The notes beneath the pieces are model-generated. The model saw only the letters and a list, made by a program, of their open reading frames with translations, was not told the DNA's origin and did not search any database. Below, piece after piece: positions 1 through 8,368 of a stretch of 64,000 nucleotides of DNA. The translations under genes and the position numbers were made by a program. The stretch is from positions 1,426,001-1,490,000 of the forward strand of contig NZ_OY762929.1 of the NCBI RefSeq assembly GCF_963666675.1, read 5' to 3'. The DNA is from an uncultured Desulfobacter sp. (GTDB taxonomy: Bacteria; Desulfobacterota; Desulfobacteria; Desulfobacterales; Desulfobacteraceae). The stretch's first letter is position 1. Each line of letters opens with the position of its first letter.

Positions 1-53
1 TGGGGCGGGGAAAATTTCAGGGGCTGATTGCAGTGGGGGCATTGGGATATCAT
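1..53 (-). CDS. Partial small zinc-ribbon protein (N-terminus only)
   Basis: On the minus strand an ATG at 53-51 overlaps the stop codon of the upstream pilT-like gene (ATGA arrangement), and the frame stays open to the window edge. The first 18 residues begin MISQCPHCNQPLKFS, a CxxC knuckle like that of short N-terminal zinc-ribbon fingers (MJ0042-type) found on deltaproteobacterial regulatory and pilus-associated proteins. The overlap implies translational coupling with the motility ATPase. Everything beyond the first knuckle is outside the window, so no function can be given. Confidence 0.6.
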   Translation of the reverse strand, partial: MISQCPHCNQPLKFSPP

Positions 54-1240
54 GATTGTTCCTCCCCGTTCTCTTCGGTATCGGTCTCTTCTTTCCAGTC
101 AATGGTCAGGCCTTCAATGGCAGAGGTTTTTTCGCCTTTTTCCCGTTTGAGAATATCCATGCCCTGGGAGAGCACGCTTTTTTGTGAACAATAGGAGAAG
201 GCGGTCTCTTCGGTGATAATATCGGCCTTGTACAGGTCCAGGATGTGCTGGTCAAAGGTCTGCATGCCGAATGCCGTTGAGGCGGCAATGACCTCATGGA
301 AGCTTTTGCCTTCTGACTCACCGTTCAGGATAATATCGTTGATTCGCAGATTCATCCCCATGATTTCCAGGGCCGCCACCCGGCCGCCTGTCGACCGGGG
401 CAAAAGGCGCTGGCAGACAATATACCGGACGGTGTCCGCAAGCCTGGCCCGGACCTGGGCCTGCTCCTCCTGTTCAAACATGCCCAGGATACGGTTAATG
501 GTCTGGCCGGCATCTACGGTGTGGAGGGTGGAAAGCACCAGGTGTCCGGTTTCTGCTGCAGACAAACCGATCTCCATGGTTTCCCTGTCCCGCATCTCTC
601 CCACCAGGATCACCTTGGGGGCCTGGCGCAGGGCCGCCCTCAGCCCTGTGGGAAATGTATCAAAATCATTGCCCAGTTCACGCTGGTTGAATGTGGCTTT
701 TTTATGGGGATGGACAAACTCCACCGGGTCCTCCAGGGTCACCACATGGAGGGATTTTTCTTCGTTAATTTCATTGAGCAAGGCGGCCAGGGTGGTGGAT
801 TTGCCCGAGCCGGTGGAACCGGTCACCAGGATCAAACCGTTTTTCTCTTCGCCCATCTTTCTGAAAATAGGCGGCAGGTTAAGCTTATCAATGCTGGGGA
901 TGGTGGTTTCCAGTTTCCGCAGGATGGTGGTCAGATGATTTTTCTGCTTAAAAATATTTACCCGGAACCGTGCCTTGTTTCCCAGCCAGTAGGAGAGATC
1001 GCAGGAGCCTGTTTTCACCAGGTCTTCCAGGAGCCGGGGATCGCCGTTAATCAGGTTCAATGCAAACACCTCGGCCTGGAAAGGGGTCAGCTCCTGCACC
1101 GGCGGCGATACCGGCACATCGGTCAATTGTCCGGAGGTCTCCACCTGCAGGGATTTACCCACGGTAACATTGAGATCTGATACATTCTCAAATGTCTCCA
1201 GCATGCAGGTGATCCAATAATCAATTTCAGGCTGTTTCAT
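50..1240 (-). CDS. pilT: Type IV pilus retraction ATPase, PilT/PilU family
   Basis: This is a 396-residue secretion-superfamily ATPase expected to power pilus retraction at the cytoplasmic face of the inner membrane. Visible motifs are Walker A GSTGSGKS (about residues 141-148), the acidic TLEDPVEF segment, Walker B ILVGEMRD (about 210-217) and the LSTLHT histidine box, all in PilT order. The length fits PilT/PilU (about 345-400 residues), and the acidic C-terminal tail recalls PilU. No other pilus gene lies in the window. The downstream zinc-ribbon gene overlaps by four bases. PilT and PilU cannot be told apart by eye, so the symbol is approximate. Confidence 0.85.
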   Translation of the reverse strand: MKQPEIDYWITCMLETFENVSDLNVTVGKSLQVETSGQLTDVPVSPPVQELTPFQAEVFALNLINGDPRLLEDLVKTGSCDLSYWLGNKARFRVNIFKQKNHLTTILRKLETTIPSIDKLNLPPIFRKMGEEKNGLILVTGSTGSGKSTTLAALLNEINEEKSLHVVTLEDPVEFVHPHKKATFNQRELGNDFDTFPTGLRAALRQAPKVILVGEMRDRETMEIGLSAAETGHLVLSTLHTVDAGQTINRILGMFEQEEQAQVRARLADTVRYIVCQRLLPRSTGGRVAALEIMGMNLRINDIILNGESEGKSFHEVIAASTAFGMQTFDQHILDLYKADIITEETAFSYCSQKSVLSQGMDILKREKGEKTSAIEGLTIDWKEETDTEENGEEQS

Positions 1241-1819
1241 GGCCCTGTTCCTCTTATTGGCTAATTTTGATTTAAGAAATGGATTTTACAGATTTGAAAT
1301 AATTAGCACAGCTTAGAGTTAAAACGCAAGAGGTGATGTGTCCCGGTTTTAGGAGATTCGAATTTGCGATCACCCAGGAATCGGCAGGCTTTACGGTTTC
1401 GGGCCTGGCACCATGTAGGGTTTTAGCCTATGGGGGTTCAGTCAGGCGGCCGTAGCAATATAGGATTGTGACCGATTGAAAGTTAAAGACTTCAATTGGT
1501 AATGGTTACAGAAGATGGGATTGGTTCTAATGTCGGCCATTGTAGGGGCAGGCCCCTGTGCCTGCCCTAACGAGGGCAACCACAGGGGGATTGCCCCTAC
1601 AAAAGATGGCCGATCTTATGATCAAGCCCCAAAAGATTTTTCCAGGATCGTTTTTGCTTGATGACAACTAAATTATCAAAGGAGGGCGCAGCCATACACC
1701 ACGTGTGAACTACAACCTTTATGACCCAGGCACAGGACTCAGAATTACATGCTTTGGCAGTAAATTGCCGAAACCGTCAGCCTTCAGTTTAACCCCTTTT
1801 TAACATTACGGAGTGAAAA
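1241..1819. other. Intergenic region between divergent pilT and permease genes
   Basis: This 579-bp gap separates two divergent genes. It carries the palindromic MITE-like element at 1517-1629, listed separately. Otherwise there is a small hairpin at about 1754-1767 (GGCA/TGCC) and no convincing ORF, tRNA or riboswitch. The part around 1320-1500 is GC-rich and could be structured, but I recognise no known motif. Confidence 0.6.
1517..1629. mobile_element. Palindromic MITE-like element, copy 1
   Basis: This 113-bp element is about nine tenths identical by eye to the copy at 39475-39586. Its ends are imperfect inverted repeats (GGGATTGG at the left, ATCAAGCCC at the right), with inner arms based on TGTAGGGGCA and TGCCCCTACA. 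It is flanked by near-identical 8-mers, CAGAAGAT (1509-1516) and CAAAAGAT (1630-1637), matching at 7 of 8 positions, as expected for a target-site duplication. It encodes no protein. It is probably a non-autonomous element moved by a transposase encoded elsewhere. Confidence 0.75.
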
Positions 1820-3172
1820 ATGCCTTTGTACAGACGTAACGACACTGAAGAACAGCCCTTCTGGCCCGCAGGTCCCTTTAAAATCCGCCTTCCTTTCATC
1901 CATTACCGCTGGGAATGGGTGGAGTTTATCCAGGCCCTTATCCTGTTTGTTGTAAGCCTTGCCATGATCCCTTTGTTGGAAAAATATTTAGGACTTCCCT
2001 ACAACGTTGCCCTTGGGTATGTATTTGTCTGCGGTATCGGTTTTATGATGCCGGCATTTCTTGGAACCCCCATGGTGCCGGGCTGGATAACACCTGCAAT
2101 CCCCGTTGTTTTGCTCTATCTTGGACAATTTGCGCCGGGGCCGGAAGCGATAAAGGCGCTGGTGGCCCTGCAGCTTTTGGTGGCGGCCATTTTCCTGTTT
2201 CTGGGGATTTCACGCCTCAGCTCCAAAGTCGTTGCCAAGGTGCCCGACTCCATTAAAGCGGGGATATTGCTCGGGGCAGGTGTGGCAGCTTACATGGGCG
2301 AATTGAAAGTGGGCGGCAGAATTCCCAAAACGCCCATCGCCATCGGCCTTGGCAGCCTGGTCTGTTTTTACATGCTCTTTTCCGTTTCATTTACCAGGAT
2401 GAAATCCGATAATCCCATCGCAAAACTCATGGGTAAATTCGGCATGGTTCCTGCCATGGTCGTGGCCATTGTCATCGGTATGCTTGTCAATGAGTACCCG
2501 ATTCCGGACATCGAATGGGGCATCACCATACCGGCCTTTGGACAGATGTGGGCCTATTTGCCCTTCAGTGTGGGGTTCCCCGATGCGGATATGTTTATCA
2601 AAGCCATCCCCACGGCGGTGATCGCCTATATTATCGCCTTTGGTGATGTTATCGTCGGAACGGTTCTGGTCAAGGCCGCATGCGAGGAGAGCAGGCCCGA
2701 TGAAGCGGTGGATATAGATACGGACCGGATTCACATTATCACGGGAATCCGGAATGTGATCCATACCTTTTTTGCGCCCTATCCGGGTCTGGCAGGACCT
2801 ATCTGGACCGCAGTCACTGCAACCGTGGCAGACCGTTATCGCCAGGGCCGAAACGCAATGGATTCCATTTTCAGCGGGTCGGGAACGTTCTGGATTTCAG
2901 GATTCATTGCCCTGTTCATTCTCCCACTGGTCAGTTTCTTTAAACCCTTTTTACCGATCGGGCTCTCTTTGACCATGGTCGTCACGGGCTATCTTTGCAT
3001 CATCACTGCCTTCAAGCAGATCAAGGACCCGCTTCAGCTGGGCGTTGCGGGAACCATGGCCATTGTGCTTGCCATGCACGGTGCCGCCTGGGGTCTGGGG
3101 GTGGGCGTTGTCCTGCATATTTTTCTTGAGAGCCGGTTTCGGTTGTCAACGAAAGCTGAAGTGTCCGGATAA
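1820..3172 (+). CDS. Multi-spanning permease of the NCS2/SLC26 fold, substrate unknown
   Basis: This 450-residue inner-membrane protein has about 12 hydrophobic segments. The pattern suggests the UraA/SulP (NCS2/SLC26) superfamily: a short soluble N-terminus, Gly- and Pro-rich half-helices (GTPMVPGWITPAIP; PYPGLAGPIWTA) and an acidic stretch before the later helices (DEAVDIDTDRIH). There is no STAS domain, so it is not a typical SulP carrier. In a sulfate reducer, an anion or carboxylate substrate is possible but unsupported. An ATG at 1820 follows GGAG. The gene is monocistronic, ending at the hairpin terminator at 3204-3250. It is not closely similar to the DUF3360 transporter at 61.1 kb. 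Confidence 0.65.
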   Translation: MPLYRRNDTEEQPFWPAGPFKIRLPFIHYRWEWVEFIQALILFVVSLAMIPLLEKYLGLPYNVALGYVFVCGIGFMMPAFLGTPMVPGWITPAIPVVLLYLGQFAPGPEAIKALVALQLLVAAIFLFLGISRLSSKVVAKVPDSIKAGILLGAGVAAYMGELKVGGRIPKTPIAIGLGSLVCFYMLFSVSFTRMKSDNPIAKLMGKFGMVPAMVVAIVIGMLVNEYPIPDIEWGITIPAFGQMWAYLPFSVGFPDADMFIKAIPTAVIAYIIAFGDVIVGTVLVKAACEESRPDEAVDIDTDRIHIITGIRNVIHTFFAPYPGLAGPIWTAVTATVADRYRQGRNAMDSIFSGSGTFWISGFIALFILPLVSFFKPFLPIGLSLTMVVTGYLCIITAFKQIKDPLQLGVAGTMAIVLAMHGAAWGLGVGVVLHIFLESRFRLSTKAEVSG

Positions 3173-3203
3173 TCGTCTGAATATAGAAAGGTATTAAAAA
3201 ATG

Positions 3204-3250
3204 GGCGCAGTCAAAAGGCACTTGCCTTTGACTGCGCCTTAATTTTTTTT
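3204..3250. terminator. Bidirectional intrinsic terminator between permease and gltX
   Basis: A GGCGCAGTCAAA...TTTGACTGCGCC hairpin, with about 16 paired bases and one bulged A, is followed by a T-run at 3243-3250 on the plus strand. An A-run precedes it at 3195-3201 and serves as the U-tract in the other direction. It sits between the convergent permease and gltX genes and touches the gltX stop codon. Confidence 0.85.
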
Positions 3251-4652
3251 AGCCCTGGGCTGCACAAAATTGTGCGGCTTTTCTGATGCGCTGGATGGTC
3301 TTTTCTTTGCCAAGGGCGATAAACATTTCAAATATGCCGGGACTCACGGTTGTGCCGGTGACGGCCACCCGCAACGGCTGGGCGATCTTGCCGAAACCAA
3401 GCCCTGTCTCTTCCATGATCTGTTTAAATGCCTCTTCCTGGGATGCCTGGCCAAAGTCCCCAAGGCCTTCAAAGGCGTCGGCGCATTGGGTTAAAAGATC
3501 TGCGGTTTCAGGTTTCAGGAACTTTTTGGCCGCCTTCTCTTCAAACTCGATTTCGTCTTTGTAGTAAAACGCCGCACCCTGGGCCATCTCCACAAGGGTT
3601 TTGCTCCTGGGTTGAAGGGTTTCGATCACCCCCTGGGTAAAGGCATCATTTTGGGCCTCAATGCCGAGATCCGCCAGATGGGGTACAAGATCGTCCCCCA
3701 GTTCTTGGGGGCTCTTTTTCTGGATATGTTTGGCATTCAGGGCATACAGCTTGTCCATGTCAAACATGCCGGCGGAACGGCCAAGGTGTTCAAGGTCGAA
3801 CTTTTCAATGAGATCCCGGCGTTCAAAAAATTCCTGGTCCCCATGGGACCATCCCAGTCTTACCAGGTAGTTGATCAGCGCGTCGGCCAGAAATCCCATC
3901 TTTTTGTATTCGCCCACGGACATGGCACCATGGCGTTTGCTCAGCCTTGCCTTGTCTGATCCCAGCACCATGGGCACGTGGCCGAACACCGGCAGTTTTG
4001 CGCCTAATGCCTGGTAGATCAAAATCTGTTTGGGGGTATTCACCAGGTGGTCATCCCCCCGGATAATGGTGTTTATGCCCATGGTGATGTCGTCCACCAC
4101 CACCGCAAGGTTGTACATGGCCACACCGGAGCTTCTCTGGATGATGAAGTCGTCAATTTCGGCATTCTGGAACGCAGTGGCGCCTTTGACAATGTCGTCC
4201 ACAATGGTGACCCCTGTGTCCGGGGTTTTTAACCGCACGACGGTGTTAGCCCCTTTTTTGAGCCCGCGGTTGCGGCATTTGCCGTTATACATGGGCTTGA
4301 GCCCCTTGGCTTTGGCCGCTTCGCGCATGGCATCGACCTCTTCGGGGGTGCAGTCGCAGTAGTAAGCATCGCCCTGCTCAACCAGGCGGTCAATGTGTTC
4401 GTTATACATATCATAGCGCTGGGTCTGGAAATAGGGGCCGTCATCCCAGTCGATGCCCAGCCACGCCATGGACTCCAGGATGGCGTCCACGGACTCTTTG
4501 GTGGAACGGGCTTCATCGGTGTCTTCTATGCGTAGCACAAACTGCCCTGCGTTTTTTCTGGCCCACAGCCAGTTGAAAAGTGCGGTCCTGGCACCGCCGA
4601 TATGCAGGTAGCCGGTGGGGGAGGGCGGAAAGCGTGTAATTATTTTATCCAT
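3249..4652 (-). CDS. gltX: Glutamate--tRNA ligase
   Basis: Class I aminoacyl-tRNA synthetase that charges tRNA-Glu (467 residues). The HIGH signature appears as PPSPTGYLHIGG near the N-terminus and the KMSKS equivalent as ARLSKRHG at about residue 240, followed by the helical anticodon-binding region. The open frame extends four codons upstream to a TTG, but those codons contain the Shine-Dalgarno sequence GGAG six bases before ATG 4652. The start is therefore placed at the ATG (MDKIITRFPPSP). A non-discriminating enzyme that also charges tRNA-Gln is possible, but the sequence does not decide this. Confidence 0.96.
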   Translation of the reverse strand: MDKIITRFPPSPTGYLHIGGARTALFNWLWARKNAGQFVLRIEDTDEARSTKESVDAILESMAWLGIDWDDGPYFQTQRYDMYNEHIDRLVEQGDAYYCDCTPEEVDAMREAAKAKGLKPMYNGKCRNRGLKKGANTVVRLKTPDTGVTIVDDIVKGATAFQNAEIDDFIIQRSSGVAMYNLAVVVDDITMGINTIIRGDDHLVNTPKQILIYQALGAKLPVFGHVPMVLGSDKARLSKRHGAMSVGEYKKMGFLADALINYLVRLGWSHGDQEFFERRDLIEKFDLEHLGRSAGMFDMDKLYALNAKHIQKKSPQELGDDLVPHLADLGIEAQNDAFTQGVIETLQPRSKTLVEMAQGAAFYYKDEIEFEEKAAKKFLKPETADLLTQCADAFEGLGDFGQASQEEAFKQIMEETGLGFGKIAQPLRVAVTGTTVSPGIFEMFIALGKEKTIQRIRKAAQFCAAQG

Positions 4653-5033
4653 TATGATCTCCAAAAGTTAAACTTCACGAACAACAGGCGGTACAGGTTT
4701 TTTTAGCCTGCACCGCCCGGATTCGTATAACAGCCGTGGGCCGGCCTGACATATCATCTGCCGGCCCCTGCCCATAATATAAAGCTGAAAGATCTGTATA
4801 GGTCACACAGACTTTCTTATAAATAACGACATAAAATCGACAATTTATCTATCATAATTACGGGGCCTAAAGCAATACGGCCGGTCCATAAAATCTGATT
4901 TGATTCATTTGGTGTCTTCTTTCAAAGGAATCTTTGGTTGACTTCAAATAAAAAATAGGGTAATTAGATATGTTTTAAATTTTGGCAGTTATTAATTAAA
5001 AACCAAATAAAATAATGTAGTTAGGAGATAGTC
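4653..5033. other. Divergent intergenic region gltX / rpmF
   Basis: Two GC-rich inverted repeats lie in the gltX leader: 4687-4717 (GGCGGTACAGG with CCTGCACCGCC, one mismatch, A/T-rich loop) and 4738-4767 (GGGCCGGC with GCCGGCCC, 14-base loop). The half nearer rpmF is AT-rich, with a possible -35 TTGACT at 4938 but no good -10. No ORF or tRNA was seen. Confidence 0.5.
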
Positions 5034-5222
5034 ATGGCCGTACCCAAGCAGAAAAGTTCCAAAGCAAGAGGAAGAAAAAGACGTACCCATTATAAAACCA
5101 GTGCCCCCACTGTAACCCTGTGCCCCGAATGTCAGGAGCCCAAGCTGCCCCATACCGCATGCCCTGAATGCGGCACCTACAAAGGCAGAGATGTAAAACC
5201 GGAAGTGGAAGTAGAAGATTAG
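5034..5222 (+). CDS. rpmF: 50S ribosomal protein L32
   Basis: This 62-residue basic protein begins MAVPKQKSSKARGRKRR, the L32 signature. It keeps two CxxC pairs (CPEC and CPEC) of the zinc-binding form. SD sequence AGGAG precedes ATG 5034. It heads the run rpmF-acpP-rpiB-glyA. The rpmF-acpP neighbourhood is conserved in many bacteria, although fatty-acid synthesis genes usually found between them are absent here. Confidence 0.97.
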   Translation: MAVPKQKSSKARGRKRRTHYKTSAPTVTLCPECQEPKLPHTACPECGTYKGRDVKPEVEVED

Positions 5223-5254
5223 TTTTGCCGGAAAACACTTCAAGGAGTCAGAAC

Positions 5255-5488
5255 ATGGCCGTTGAAACCAAAGTAAGAAAAATTATTGCTGAAAAGATCC
5301 CCGGCATTGATGTGGAGGATGTGGTTCCCCAGGCATCGCTGGTCGAAGACCTTGGCGCGGATTCTCTGACCATCGTAGAGCTTATCATGTCAATGGAAGA
5401 GGTCTTTGAGATTGAGATTGACGATGATCAGGCCGAAAAGCTGTCGACCGTCCAGGATATTTATGATTTCATTGCATCGAAATCATAA
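5255..5488 (+). CDS. acpP: Acyl carrier protein
   Basis: This 77-residue acidic helical protein carries the growing acyl chain on a 4'-phosphopantetheine arm. The attachment serine is in GADSLTIVEL (DSL motif, about residue 38). The frame is open further upstream into rpmF, but ATG 5255, preceded by CAAGGAGTCAGAAC, gives the normal ACP N-terminus and length. It lies 32 bp after rpmF and 24 bp before rpiB, so the genes are probably co-transcribed. Confidence 0.96.
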   Translation: MAVETKVRKIIAEKIPGIDVEDVVPQASLVEDLGADSLTIVELIMSMEEVFEIEIDDDQAEKLSTVQDIYDFIASKS

Positions 5489-5512
5489 GCAAAAATAAAG
5501 GTCCGGATAAAT

Positions 5513-5959
5513 ATGGATAACGATAAACGAATCATCATCGGCAGTGACCATGCCGCGTTTGAGTTAAAGGAAAAAATCAGGGATCTGCTATCAGGCCTTG
5601 GGCTTGAGGTTGAGGATGCGGGTACCTATGGCACGGATTCGGTAAACTATGCCGACTTCGGCAAAAAGGTGGCTAAAGCCGTTTCCGACGGTACGTTTCC
5701 CCGGGGCATACTTCTGTGCGGCACCGGCCTTGGCATGTCCATGCAGGCCAACCGGTTTAAGGGTGTTCGCGCTGCCTTGTGTTCGGATATTTTTTCCGTC
5801 AGGATGAGCCGGCAGCATAATGATGCCAACGTTCTGGTCCTGGGCGGTCGTGTTGTCGGTGATATCCTTGCCTTTGAGCTGGTCAAAGAATGGCTTGACA
5901 CCCCCTTTGAAGGCGGTCGGCATCTGGACCGTATCCGTTCTTTGGAAGACGTTGAATAG
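5513..5959 (+). CDS. rpiB: Ribose-5-phosphate isomerase B
   Basis: This 148-residue RpiB/LacAB-family enzyme interconverts ribose 5-phosphate and ribulose 5-phosphate in the cytoplasm. The start MDNDKRIIIGSDHAAFELK contains the family's SDHAA motif. The active-site cysteine lies in GILLCGTGLGMSM, and RMSRQHNDANVLVLGGR is also typical. Ribulose 5-phosphate is a precursor of the 3,4-dihydroxybutanone phosphate made by RibBA about 4 kb downstream, a sensible metabolic link. Confidence 0.94.
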   Translation: MDNDKRIIIGSDHAAFELKEKIRDLLSGLGLEVEDAGTYGTDSVNYADFGKKVAKAVSDGTFPRGILLCGTGLGMSMQANRFKGVRAALCSDIFSVRMSRQHNDANVLVLGGRVVGDILAFELVKEWLDTPFEGGRHLDRIRSLEDVE

Positions 5960-6109
5960 AAGCGGGTAAAAAGAGATGAGAATATCGGCCGACATATTCT
6001 AAACAGGTTGCACCATACTTGTTATTCTCCCTTTAATAAAAGTCTGAATTACTTGCAATAGAAATAAAAAGGGCTGTGTTGTCAGTTTATGTCAACGCGC
6101 GATTGAAAT

Positions 6110-7357
6110 ATGGAAAATATACAATTTATCGAATCTTGTGACCCTGAAATTGCCTCTGTTATTGAAAGTGAATACAGCAGGCAGGAATACGGGCTGAATC
6201 TCATCGCTTCGGAGAATACCGTGAGCCGGGCCGTTATGCAGGCCCAGGGTTCTATCATGACCAACAAATATGCCGAAGGGTATCCGGGGAAACGGTACTA
6301 TGGCGGGTGCCAGTACATGGACCAGGCGGAAGATCTGGCCATTGACCGGGTAAAACAATTGTTTGGCGTGGAATATGCCAATGTTCAACCCCATTCCGGG
6401 TCCCAGGCGAATATGGCCGCTTACTTTGCAGTACTCTCCCCCGGCGACGGCATCCTGGCCATGGACCTTTCCCATGGCGGGCATTTAACCCACGGTGCCG
6501 GGGTAAGCTTTTCCGGACGTTTGTATAATTTTACCCACTATGGCTTAGATCCGGAAACCGAGACCATTGATTTGAACCAGGTGGAAGATCTGGCCCGGGC
6601 AAACAAGCCTAAAATGATTGTTGCCGGCGCCTCGGCCTATCCCAGAACCATTGACTTCAAGGGGTTTTCTGAGATTGCCAAATCCGTGGGCGCGCTTTTC
6701 CTGGTGGATATGGCCCATATTGCAGGTCTTGTGGCGGCCGGTGTACATCCCTCACCCGTGGGATACGCAGATATTATCACCTCCACCACCCATAAAACCC
6801 TTCGCGGTCCAAGGGGCGGTTTGATCCTCTCCAACGCCGAACTGGGCAAAAAAATCAATTCCCAGATTTTCCCCGGCATCCAGGGTGGTCCTTTGATGCA
6901 TGTAATTACCGCCAAAGCCGTGGCATTTAAAGAGGCGTTGTTGCCCGAGTTTACCGAATATCAGAAACAGGTGGTTAAAAATGCCGCAGTTCTGGCCAAG
7001 GTGCTCATGGAAAGGGGATACAAACTGGTCTCCAACGGTACGGACAACCACATGGTTCTGGTGGATTTCTCCGGGCGGGATATCACCGGAAAGGATGCCG
7101 AAGAACGCCTGGGCCGGGCAAATATTACGGTGAATAAGAATACCGTGCCCAATGAAAAACGCAGCCCCTTTGTGACTTCTGGTGTGCGTATCGGCGTGCC
7201 CTTGGTCACTTCCCGGGGTATGAATGAAGATGCCGTGGGCGCCATTGCCGGATTTATCTGCGATGTGCTGGACGATGAGGCCAATGTCCCCGGTGTTGCC
7301 GATAAAGTCAAAGAGTTGTGTGGCCGTTATCCGTTATATGAAAATGCAGCAGGCTGA
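6110..7357 (+). CDS. glyA: Serine hydroxymethyltransferase
   Basis: PLP enzyme (415 residues) interconverting serine plus tetrahydrofolate with glycine plus methylene-tetrahydrofolate. Typical motifs are LIASENTVSRAVM near the N-terminus, YAEGYPGKRYYGG, and the PLP-lysine segment TSTTHKTLRGPRGG (about residue 230). Its length matches bacterial GlyA. The stop codon overlaps the next ATG (TGATG at 7355-7359), so translation is coupled to dCMP deaminase, which links one-carbon supply to thymidylate synthesis. No strong Shine-Dalgarno sequence was seen before ATG 6110, and 150 bp separate it from rpiB, so it may have its own promoter. Confidence 0.97.
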   Translation: MENIQFIESCDPEIASVIESEYSRQEYGLNLIASENTVSRAVMQAQGSIMTNKYAEGYPGKRYYGGCQYMDQAEDLAIDRVKQLFGVEYANVQPHSGSQANMAAYFAVLSPGDGILAMDLSHGGHLTHGAGVSFSGRLYNFTHYGLDPETETIDLNQVEDLARANKPKMIVAGASAYPRTIDFKGFSEIAKSVGALFLVDMAHIAGLVAAGVHPSPVGYADIITSTTHKTLRGPRGGLILSNAELGKKINSQIFPGIQGGPLMHVITAKAVAFKEALLPEFTEYQKQVVKNAAVLAKVLMERGYKLVSNGTDNHMVLVDFSGRDITGKDAEERLGRANITVNKNTVPNEKRSPFVTSGVRIGVPLVTSRGMNEDAVGAIAGFICDVLDDEANVPGVADKVKELCGRYPLYENAAG

Positions 7358-7839
7358 TGAACCCTGTTTCCCCTGATTTACCAAACCTCGCCGGTGATGG
7401 CCGTCCCTCTTGGAACGAGTATTTTATGGCCATCACAGATCTTGTGGCCTCCCGGGCCACCTGTCTTCGGCGAAAAGTAGGCGCCGTGCTGGTCAAGGAT
7501 AAACGCATTTTATGCTCCGGCTATAACGGCGCACCTTCCCAGGTGCCCCATTGCAGGCAGACCGGTTGTCTGCGTGAGCAGCTTAAGGTGCCTTCCGGGG
7601 AAAAACACGAGCTTTGCCGGGGTGTCCATGCCGAACAAAATGTCATCATCCAGGCCGCGTACCACGGCATACCCGTTGCCGGCGCCTCGCTTTACTGCAC
7701 CACCCAGCCCTGTTCCATCTGCGCCAAGATGATCATCAATGCCGGGATTAAAATCGTGTACTTCAAGGAGGGATACGACGATCCCCTCTCCCTGGAAATG
7801 TTTGCCCAGGCCGGGGTGGAACTGATCCGGCTTGACTGA
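7357..7839 (+). CDS. Deoxycytidylate (dCMP) deaminase, ComEB-type
   Basis: This 160-residue zinc-dependent cytidine/deoxycytidylate deaminase-fold enzyme should convert dCMP to dUMP for thymidylate synthesis. The zinc site is visible as HAEQN (about residue 91) and PCSICAK (about 114), and an additional CRQTGC segment resembles the metal site of dCMP deaminases. It overlaps glyA by one base and is followed 19 bp later by nrdR, giving a deoxynucleotide-metabolism trio. Substrate assignment rests on family resemblance. Confidence 0.88.
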   Translation: MNPVSPDLPNLAGDGRPSWNEYFMAITDLVASRATCLRRKVGAVLVKDKRILCSGYNGAPSQVPHCRQTGCLREQLKVPSGEKHELCRGVHAEQNVIIQAAYHGIPVAGASLYCTTQPCSICAKMIINAGIKIVYFKEGYDDPLSLEMFAQAGVELIRLD

Positions 7840-7858
7840 ATAAATTGAAGAGGCTGAT

Positions 7859-8368
7859 ATGAAGTGCCCCTATTGCGGAAACCCAAATACCAGAGTGGTG
7901 GATTCTCGGCCGGGAAAAATCGAGTTTGAAGTCCGGCGTAGAAGAGAGTGCCAGGCGTGTGACCGGCGTTTTACGACCTATGAACGCGTGGAACAGGTCC
8001 CTGTCATGATTGTTAAAAAAGACAATCGCCGGGAGGAGTTTGACCGGGAAAAGGTGGTGCGGGGTATCCAAAAAGCCTGTGAAAAACGGGCCATCAGCGT
8101 GAATCAAATCGAACAGATTGTGGATGAGATTGAACGTGACCTGCGGGAAGGGCGGGAACGGGAAGTGCCGGCCAAGGCCGTGGGCGAGAAAATCATGAAT
8201 GCCCTGAAGACCCTGGATGATGTGGCCTATGTCCGGTTCGCTTCCGTCTACCGGGAGTTCAAGGATGTGACCGATTTTATCCATGAACTTGAAAGTTTAA
8301 TTCACAAAGAGCACCGATCCTCGGATTCGGGGCCGGAAACGGAAGGCCCTGTAAAGACCGATGTGTGA
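7859..8368 (+). CDS. nrdR: Transcriptional repressor NrdR
   Basis: This 169-residue regulator of ribonucleotide reductase genes has an N-terminal zinc ribbon (MKCPYCGNPNTRVVDSR with a second CQAC pair), followed by an ATP-cone domain (VMIVKKDNRREEFDREKVVRGI). This is the NrdR architecture, and the protein responds to ATP/dATP levels. A C-terminal extension of about 15 polar residues goes past the usual end. It overlaps ribD by 8 bases. No ribonucleotide reductase gene lies in the window. Confidence 0.96.
   Translation: MKCPYCGNPNTRVVDSRPGKIEFEVRRRRECQACDRRFTTYERVEQVPVMIVKKDNRREEFDREKVVRGIQKACEKRAISVNQIEQIVDEIERDLREGREREVPAKAVGEKIMNALKTLDDVAYVRFASVYREFKDVTDFIHELESLIHKEHRSSDSGPETEGPVKTDV

Noticed and set aside
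1753..1768. Sigma-54-like TTGGCAGTAAATTGCC before the permease
   Set aside because: GG and GC are separated by nine bases instead of ten and the -24 element is imperfect; it is better explained as a small hairpin.
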